From a virus, in the IMG/VR virus record IMGVR_UViG_3300009285_001064, positions 1 through 32,658 of that record: 32,658 nt of DNA; one strand, 5' to 3'. The notes beneath the pieces were generated by a model. That model saw only the letters and a program-made list of their open reading frames with translations. It searched no databases and was not told the origin of the DNA. This document shows positions 27,879-32,658 of this stretch, piece after piece (within the stretch, counting starts at the first letter, position 1; every line of letters begins with the position of its first letter). Made by a program: the position numbers and the translations under genes.

Positions 27879-28009
27879 AATATTTGGCGTACATACTCTC
27901 CAGCAGTTCGGCGTGGGATCGCGAGGCCGTGTTGAAGATGACGTACCCGGAGGCGATTGAGTGGCTGCACTTCAAGGGCTTTGAACAGTGGAAAGTGAAA
28001 AATGGCTGA
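27531..28009 (+). CDS. Tail assembly chaperone G-T fusion by -1 frameshift
   Basis: Ribosomes slipping back one base at T-TTT-TTC (27764-27770) would join 80 codons of the G frame to 79 residues in the -1 frame, reading on as RQVSGTQSESVRRV to FKGFEQWKVKNG and stopping at 28009: 159 aa in all. The T part (LKYLAYILSSSSAWDREAVL, TYPEAIEWLHFKGFE) looks like a genuine chaperone domain with no start of its own. Lambda gpG-gpGT is the model. Confidence 0.7.
27764..27770 (+). other. Slippery heptamer TTTTTTC
   Basis: T TTT TTC in the zero frame of the chaperone gene, the X XXY YYZ pattern of -1 frameshifting. The -1 frame is open from here to 28009. Confidence 0.75.
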
Positions 28010-29435
28010 AGTAGAGATCAAAGTAACGATGAGTGGAGGGCAGACTCAGAAGGAGCTTGAGAAACTTCTGCGCTCTGCGAGAGAAGCCCGGAAGGAATCC
28101 AGGATCGGCTCCGACGAGTTCAAGAAGAACGCGACGGAAGAGATACGCTTGAAGAATCAGCTTCACGGGTTGAACCTTCAGGCGATGGGGGATGCGGGGA
28201 AGATCAAGGAGGCGTATTTCAATTCCGGTTCGGCTCTGCGTCAGTTTTACATGCAGCAGAGAGTCGGGGACCGGACGATGCGGGAGTCCGCCCAGACGGT
28301 CAAGCTGTTCGCCGGAGCGTTTGGGATAGAGGGACTGACGGGTGGAGTTGAGCAGGCGTTCGGCGCGTTTCAACAGATGGAGTTTGCCACAAATTCTCTC
28401 GGCATCGCAGCCCAATCAGCAGGAGGAAAAACTGCCGAGCTTGGTAAATCACTTCTGGCCATGGTCGGTCCGCTTGCAGCCGCCGGTGCTGTCGGCGCGG
28501 CGGTAGGATTTATCGTCTCAGAGTTCAAGCGGTTGAACAAAGAGCTGGAGGAGTCAGCCGACAAGCTCCTGAAATTACGCGAGGAACTCGGCGAGGTGAG
28601 CAAGCTCGGACGGTTGAACCGTCAGGCGGCTGCTGCGGCTCGAGCAACGCCGGAGGTCGGGATATGGGATCAGATCCTGGGCGGGATAGGGATGATGATT
28701 GGGGATTACGAGCCGATGATGTCCGCCGCCGGGAAGGCGGTGATTGATGTTGACATCCAACGTAGGCAAGCACAGCTTGAGCGGGAGAGATTTTTTGAAG
28801 AGAAGTACGGAATGACGATCACAGGCACCCGTGGCGGGACGGGAGGAGGCGGAGGAGGATTCCCCGGTGCGCGGTTCGGCGCAATCGGCAAGTGGGGCGT
28901 CAGCACCGGCATCACAGCGCAAGGGGCAAACATCCCCGGACAGTTGCCGGGTGTCGCAGCTAAACCCATGACATGGGGACAAGCCTCTCCGGCGAAACTG
29001 GCGATGGAAGACCTGACGCAATCAGAGCGGGTGTTTACATCCTCGATGCTCAACTCCGTTGCAACCATAGCCATGACGATCCAGCAGGATGTCGGCAAGG
29101 CGTGGGAAAATGTCTTCGGAGAGGCTAACAGTCTTTTGGAGATGTTTGCAAAACAACTCGGGCAGACTCTCGTTGGTGGGTTCGCACAATGGGGTATATC
29201 CTCGATCATTTCAATGATCCCCGGCCTGGGGTTCATCGCCCCATTCATCGGCGGGGCTTCTTCCTCGGCAATCGGATCGGTGGAATCAACAAGCGGGGCC
29301 GGGGGTCTGTCGGGTGAGATTCGTGGACTGAGGGCTGACATGAGGCGGGGGGTATTCAAGATTCAAGGCGGAGATTTGGCAATGACGGTGAGCCGGGCTG
29401 AACAGGTCAGGTCCGGTATGCTGATAGGCGGATAG
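28002..29435 (+). CDS. Tape measure protein (short)
   Basis: The product is 477 aa. The N-terminal ~130 residues are helical and charged (KELEKLLRSAREARKES, then EEIRLKNQLHGLN). A hydrophobic stretch SLLAMVGPLAAAGAVGAAV (about 150-172) and further helices follow, then a Gly-rich linker, and near the end a second hydrophobic region (ISSIISMIPGLGFIAPFIGG). Position after the chaperones is diagnostic. At about 0.15 nm per residue, the usual rule, the tail would be roughly 70 nm. It overlaps the chaperone stop and abuts the hub gene. Confidence 0.75.
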   Translation: MAEVEIKVTMSGGQTQKELEKLLRSAREARKESRIGSDEFKKNATEEIRLKNQLHGLNLQAMGDAGKIKEAYFNSGSALRQFYMQQRVGDRTMRESAQTVKLFAGAFGIEGLTGGVEQAFGAFQQMEFATNSLGIAAQSAGGKTAELGKSLLAMVGPLAAAGAVGAAVGFIVSEFKRLNKELEESADKLLKLREELGEVSKLGRLNRQAAAAARATPEVGIWDQILGGIGMMIGDYEPMMSAAGKAVIDVDIQRRQAQLERERFFEEKYGMTITGTRGGTGGGGGGFPGARFGAIGKWGVSTGITAQGANIPGQLPGVAAKPMTWGQASPAKLAMEDLTQSERVFTSSMLNSVATIAMTIQQDVGKAWENVFGEANSLLEMFAKQLGQTLVGGFAQWGISSIISMIPGLGFIAPFIGGASSSAIGSVESTSGAGGLSGEIRGLRADMRRGVFKIQGGDLAMTVSRAEQVRSGMLIGG

Positions 29436-31160
29436 ATGGCACGCACGTTTATGACATTTGATGCAATGACTCTCCCGACGGGAACTCTGACCGTACGGCT
29501 GGACTACGCCGATACGATCAGTCTAACAAACCCCGGAAGCATGGGGCCGTTTGAGATCGGGGAGTTTTCAGAGAGGGTCGAAATCAAATCGGGCACAATC
29601 GAAATGCCGTCCGTACAACTCACAGTTGCGGAGAACTATTCGACACATGCCGAAGGGTTTTGGTTTAAGCTTTTCACCCAATCCGTTGATCTTGAGCTTC
29701 CGACACTGAGGTTCTACCTCAACGAAGGTTCGGGGGATACGTTCCTTTTCTGGGGCGTTGTGGATTTGACAACGGTACAGACGGACGAAATGTACATCAG
29801 CGGGTCAACGTACAAACGCCCGGTCGTCAGGTTCACAATCATTTCAAACCTCAAGCTCCTTGAGGCGATAGACGCGGCGACATACATCGCTGCTGTTGCG
29901 ACTCATGCAGTTGACGAAAACCTGCTGGCCCAGGTTTCCGATCTTGGTTACACGGTCACAGGTGGAGCCGCAGGGACATACGGTTATCGTGTAGCAGTGA
30001 GAGACACAAACTACGAGTTTGTGTGGTGTGACGAGCTTGTGATAACGGACGGCCCCACGACTCTTGACGCAACTCACTACATTGATCTGTCATGGACGGG
30101 AATTGGAGGCGCGGCCAATTACGCGATCTACAGGACTCAGGGCGGACCGGATCAGGGATTCATCACGGCCGGAGCGGGTAACTCATTCCACGACGACGGA
30201 GTTGCGGCTGCTACCGTAGGATCAACTCAGTCCCAAAGATCATGCAGGCAGTTTGTTTCTCTCGCTGATTTTTTCCGTGAGGCGGTCGTTCAAGGACTTG
30301 GATCTACATACGTAACGTCTTTACTCACGCTCGATACTCACGACGTGAGACCAATGTACGACTCAACAAGCTACGATGTTGAGAGCATATACATACTCAT
30401 CAAGGACAACTATGGCACAGCTTCCGGGCCGGATTGGGTCTATACGCCATACTGGGACACCGCAGACGGAGAGTGCCTACTGACCCGGTTCGGGAGCATC
30501 TTGAGTTTGCTCGGTCATCTCTGCAATCACTTTGCGTACTATCCGAGGTACTACTACGACATTGCTACATCGAGGCACAAAATCGAGTTGCTGACAAGGG
30601 GCCGCGCGGGGAGTACGATCACGTTAGACGGAGGACTGGCCTCATCCCTTCAGAGCGTTGCGGCTTACATGCTCCCCCGGTCGATAGGGATTTCAAGGGC
30701 GAGGCAGGACAAAGACCTCCCCCAGGAATATGCCTACGAAGGAATCAACGAGGAGTTCGATCTTCAGTTTGCACTTTCATTCGTCTGCTATCATGCAGAC
30801 TCAACGGCAGATGACTACGAGTATCTGTACTATCTCGATGACGCGGCGGGGATCATTACAGGCCTCCCGATGAACGGCGCGTATTTCTACAACTACTCGA
30901 CCCCTGATTACGAGTCTGTAACGACCGGGCACATTCTGCAAAGAGCATTAGGACTTTACTGGTACAACCTGACCTATCGTAAGCGTCGGATGTACGAGCG
31001 GGATTATTTCTCGATCAAATCCTCGGGGTCTCATGCCGGGGTCAAGGTCCTTGCAAGGACTCAGATCACAGACGGGGTTGATACAATGACGTTCTACGCC
31101 AACGAGGTCCGCAAGGACATCACGACAAACATGCTACATATCCAATGGTTTGAACAATAG
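29436..31160 (+). CDS. Tail hub / distal tail protein with FnIII-like insert
   Basis: The product is 574 aa, starting immediately after the tape measure stop. The N-terminal ~160 residues look like a distal-tail (Dit-like) beta domain (IGEFSERVEIKSGTIEMPSV, LFWGVVDLTTVQ). Residues about 165-270 are a fibronectin-III-like insert (GAAGTYGYRVAVRD, YIDLSWTGIGGAANYAIYR). The rest has a mixed fold with many aromatic residues and reads like a hub or baseplate part. It probably closes the tail tube and anchors fibres. No lysozyme motif was seen. Confidence 0.6.
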   Translation: MARTFMTFDAMTLPTGTLTVRLDYADTISLTNPGSMGPFEIGEFSERVEIKSGTIEMPSVQLTVAENYSTHAEGFWFKLFTQSVDLELPTLRFYLNEGSGDTFLFWGVVDLTTVQTDEMYISGSTYKRPVVRFTIISNLKLLEAIDAATYIAAVATHAVDENLLAQVSDLGYTVTGGAAGTYGYRVAVRDTNYEFVWCDELVITDGPTTLDATHYIDLSWTGIGGAANYAIYRTQGGPDQGFITAGAGNSFHDDGVAAATVGSTQSQRSCRQFVSLADFFREAVVQGLGSTYVTSLLTLDTHDVRPMYDSTSYDVESIYILIKDNYGTASGPDWVYTPYWDTADGECLLTRFGSILSLLGHLCNHFAYYPRYYYDIATSRHKIELLTRGRAGSTITLDGGLASSLQSVAAYMLPRSIGISRARQDKDLPQEYAYEGINEEFDLQFALSFVCYHADSTADDYEYLYYLDDAAGIITGLPMNGAYFYNYSTPDYESVTTGHILQRALGLYWYNLTYRKRRMYERDYFSIKSSGSHAGVKVLARTQITDGVDTMTFYANEVRKDITTNMLHIQWFEQ

Positions 31161-31169
31161 GAGAATCAA

Positions 31170-32057
31170 ATGGCAATCACACGCGCGAACATTCTTGGCG
31201 GAGGCGTTGAGTCCTGGAAAGTCAAATGGGGAATCGACGAAACTCCCGACGATGCGTACTACTCTCTCGGTGCTCTGGCTGATGCGAGCGTCCGCGTCGA
31301 TGTTATGCAGGGACTTTCCGGGGAGGCGGGCGAAAACCGTCCGACCTGGTGCAAACTCGAAGCAACGGCAAAAATGCTTTGCACGGACAAGACGACCGTG
31401 CTTGAGCTCTTGCACAACCTCGGCAATGCCTACCTCGCACACAAGATCACGGCGAAAAACGGTACGACGTTCAAGGGGAATTTCGGGATGGGCTGGAGGT
31501 TCGACTCCTCCTCGGATTTCGGCGGCAACAGATTCATCGAAGTCCGGGCGGTGCATAACTTCCTTCTTGCTCATGCCTCGCTCGAGGACCTTGCCGACGT
31601 GCTCGATACTCCTGCGGCGGACGGGACACCGGATGCAGGGGACGTGCTCTACACCTGGAGTGCAGCCACGAAATTCCCCGCAGGCGTGACGACGATCACC
31701 GTTGATCCTACGGGGTCTCCGGCGCACCCCGGGGTGTACAACAATGCACGGTTCATCGCAGAGTGCAACATGACCTCGGATGGACTGGGAAGAAACATCG
31801 GAAACAACACAATCCGTCTGACCTCGGAGTTTGACTGTCTCCAGACCTACACGGAGTTGGCTCTCATGGGGTCATTGATTGTCGCTACCGATGACAATGT
31901 GATGACGCTCGCCGATGGAACGGTTATCACAATGAGCGGGCTCATGTATCCGCTCAATGTCTACACGCTCCCCAGCGGGATGGAGAACACGGCAACGATG
32001 CGCTACGCGATGACCAAGGTCATCAAATCGAGTGAGTGGGCGGGGATCGTATCGTGA
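31170..32057 (+). CDS. Virion protein, candidate tail tube protein
   Basis: The product is 295 aa from an ATG preceded by TAGGAGAATCAA. It has MAITRANILGGGVESWKVKWG, a central AKMLCTDKTTVLELLHNLG, FKGNFGMGWRFDSSSDFGGN and later beta-rich segments. No tail tube gene was found in its usual place before the chaperones, and this beta-rich protein of fitting size is the best candidate, but it could be another hub-associated protein. It overlaps the last gene by GTGA. Confidence 0.4.
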   Translation: MAITRANILGGGVESWKVKWGIDETPDDAYYSLGALADASVRVDVMQGLSGEAGENRPTWCKLEATAKMLCTDKTTVLELLHNLGNAYLAHKITAKNGTTFKGNFGMGWRFDSSSDFGGNRFIEVRAVHNFLLAHASLEDLADVLDTPAADGTPDAGDVLYTWSAATKFPAGVTTITVDPTGSPAHPGVYNNARFIAECNMTSDGLGRNIGNNTIRLTSEFDCLQTYTELALMGSLIVATDDNVMTLADGTVITMSGLMYPLNVYTLPSGMENTATMRYAMTKVIKSSEWAGIVS

Positions 32058-32658
32058 GCATCTGGTTAGGGCATACGTCTCTGACGGTTGAGAATTGCGA
32101 GGACGCATGGAATGAGTCCTCGCATGCGGACATAACGTCCAGTCTCAACTCGTCGGACTACATGGTCGGATCGGGGTCTGCGTCTTTGGTTGCAGGCGCG
32201 AACATCGCGACGGGGAATCTGCTCGCTACCGAGGTTGTGGCTCTTGACCTATCGGCGTATACACATCTCTGCCTCTGGGTCAAATCCTCGGCTACACAGG
32301 TGGCGGGTGCTCTCAAGTTTGTCATGGACGAAGACGCTTCTTGCGCTTCTCCGTCTGAGACGCTCGATCTCCCGGCACTCGTTGCTAACCAATGGACGGC
32401 GTGTGTACTGACGTTTGCCGCTGCGACTTCAACGCGGAACGCCATCATATCCGTAGGTCTGAAATCCGGCGCAACGATTACGAGCGGCACGGCGATTCTC
32501 CTCGATGATCTTCGGGCGTTGACCGCTAGGCAGTTTAGTCCGATTATCATTCACGGGTTGAACCGGCCTGATGCCGTACAACATTCACGCGCGATGGTCC
32601 AGGAACAGCTCGATGGGAACATGTACGAGTTGACCCCGCAGAAACGGCGAAGAATCAT
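32054..32658 (+). CDS. Jelly-roll (carbohydrate-binding-like) tail protein, 3'-truncated
   Basis: GTG 32054 overlaps the previous stop; the frame is open to the window end (201 full codons), so the gene is cut. Residues ~8-155 follow the pattern of a carbohydrate-binding jelly roll: ENCEDAWNE, GSGSASLVAG, LDLSAYTHLCLWVKSS, LPALVANQWTACVLTF and ISVGLKSG ending AILLDDLRAL. A new segment (FSPIIIHGLNRPDAVQ) starts before the cut. Probably a fibre-base or receptor-contact protein. Confidence 0.6.
   Translation, partial: MSIWLGHTSLTVENCEDAWNESSHADITSSLNSSDYMVGSGSASLVAGANIATGNLLATEVVALDLSAYTHLCLWVKSSATQVAGALKFVMDEDASCASPSETLDLPALVANQWTACVLTFAAATSTRNAIISVGLKSGATITSGTAILLDDLRALTARQFSPIIIHGLNRPDAVQHSRAMVQEQLDGNMYELTPQKRRRI

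Noticed and set aside
30434-30814. 126-codon + strand frame inside the tail hub gene
   Set aside because: No ribosome-binding site and no recognisable motifs; it lies wholly within the well supported hub frame.
1-32658. Circular genome closed exactly at the window ends
   Set aside because: Joining the ends would stop the last gene within two codons and leave the first gene with no clear start, and I saw no terminal repeat. Closure is possible but unsupported.
1-32658. Integrase, repressor or attachment site showing a temperate phage
   Set aside because: No recombinase motifs, no divergent repressor gene and no att-like repeat were found in this window.

Overview
The window is one block of a tailed double-stranded DNA phage (siphovirus-type) or a closely related provirus. 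Every supported gene is on the + strand, and most neighbours share an ATGA, GTGA or TAATG-type stop/start overlap. I see no host genes, integrase, repressor, tRNA or CRISPR array. Both ends are open inside structural genes, so the window is a fragment or a linearised circular genome. No terminal direct repeat was seen by eye. The host is probably Gram-negative: several proteins have Sec signal peptides ending A-x-A/Q, and the lysis region has a holin-like protein and a two-membrane-segment protein. Shine-Dalgarno sites are strong and the best promoters are sigma70-like. I cannot name a phylum.

Layout. (1) 1-3859: end of a tail fibre with H-x-H motifs and repeats, a secreted beta-sandwich protein and a secreted beta-helix protein. 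(2) 3856-6415: lysis-type block (small membrane proteins, holin-like protein, DUF5675 protein), a metallophosphoesterase and a small probable DNA-binding protein. (3) 6416-6609: regulatory gap with repeats and a sigma70 promoter. (4) 6610-13538: early operon of many tiny genes (zinc ribbons, membrane micro-proteins, a hexapeptide-repeat protein), a recombination set (RecB-like nuclease, probable ssDNA-associated protein, NinB-like protein, DUF1064 nuclease), a winged-helix protein, a DNA methyltransferase and a YdjM-like membrane protein. (5) 13539-14050: strong promoter plus about 450 nt dense in RNA helices. (6) 14051-18753: a cytosine-C5 methyltransferase that contains a second long open frame, an amino-methyltransferase, a coiled-coil protein, a glycosyltransferase and a SAM methyltransferase, with a repeated CNRNHRADGDC-coding module at gene junctions. 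(7) 18754-18900: promoter, compact hairpins and an intrinsic terminator, a candidate small RNA or leader. (8) 18901-32658: TerS, TerL, portal, fused protease/scaffold/major capsid protein, glycosyltransferase, connector and tail-completion proteins, tail chaperone pair with a classical -1 slippery site, tape measure, tail hub, probable tail tube protein and a partial jelly-roll protein.

How it fits together: early genes protect and recombine the DNA (methyltransferases, nucleases), late genes package it and build a capsid and a short non-contractile tail, and the left-hand block lyses the cell. No polymerase, helicase or primase is present, so replication is either host-run or encoded outside the window. 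The most interesting features are the open frame inside the cytosine methyltransferase gene, the structured RNA loci, the codon-shuffled tail-fibre repeats, and signal peptides on proteins encoded among virion genes.
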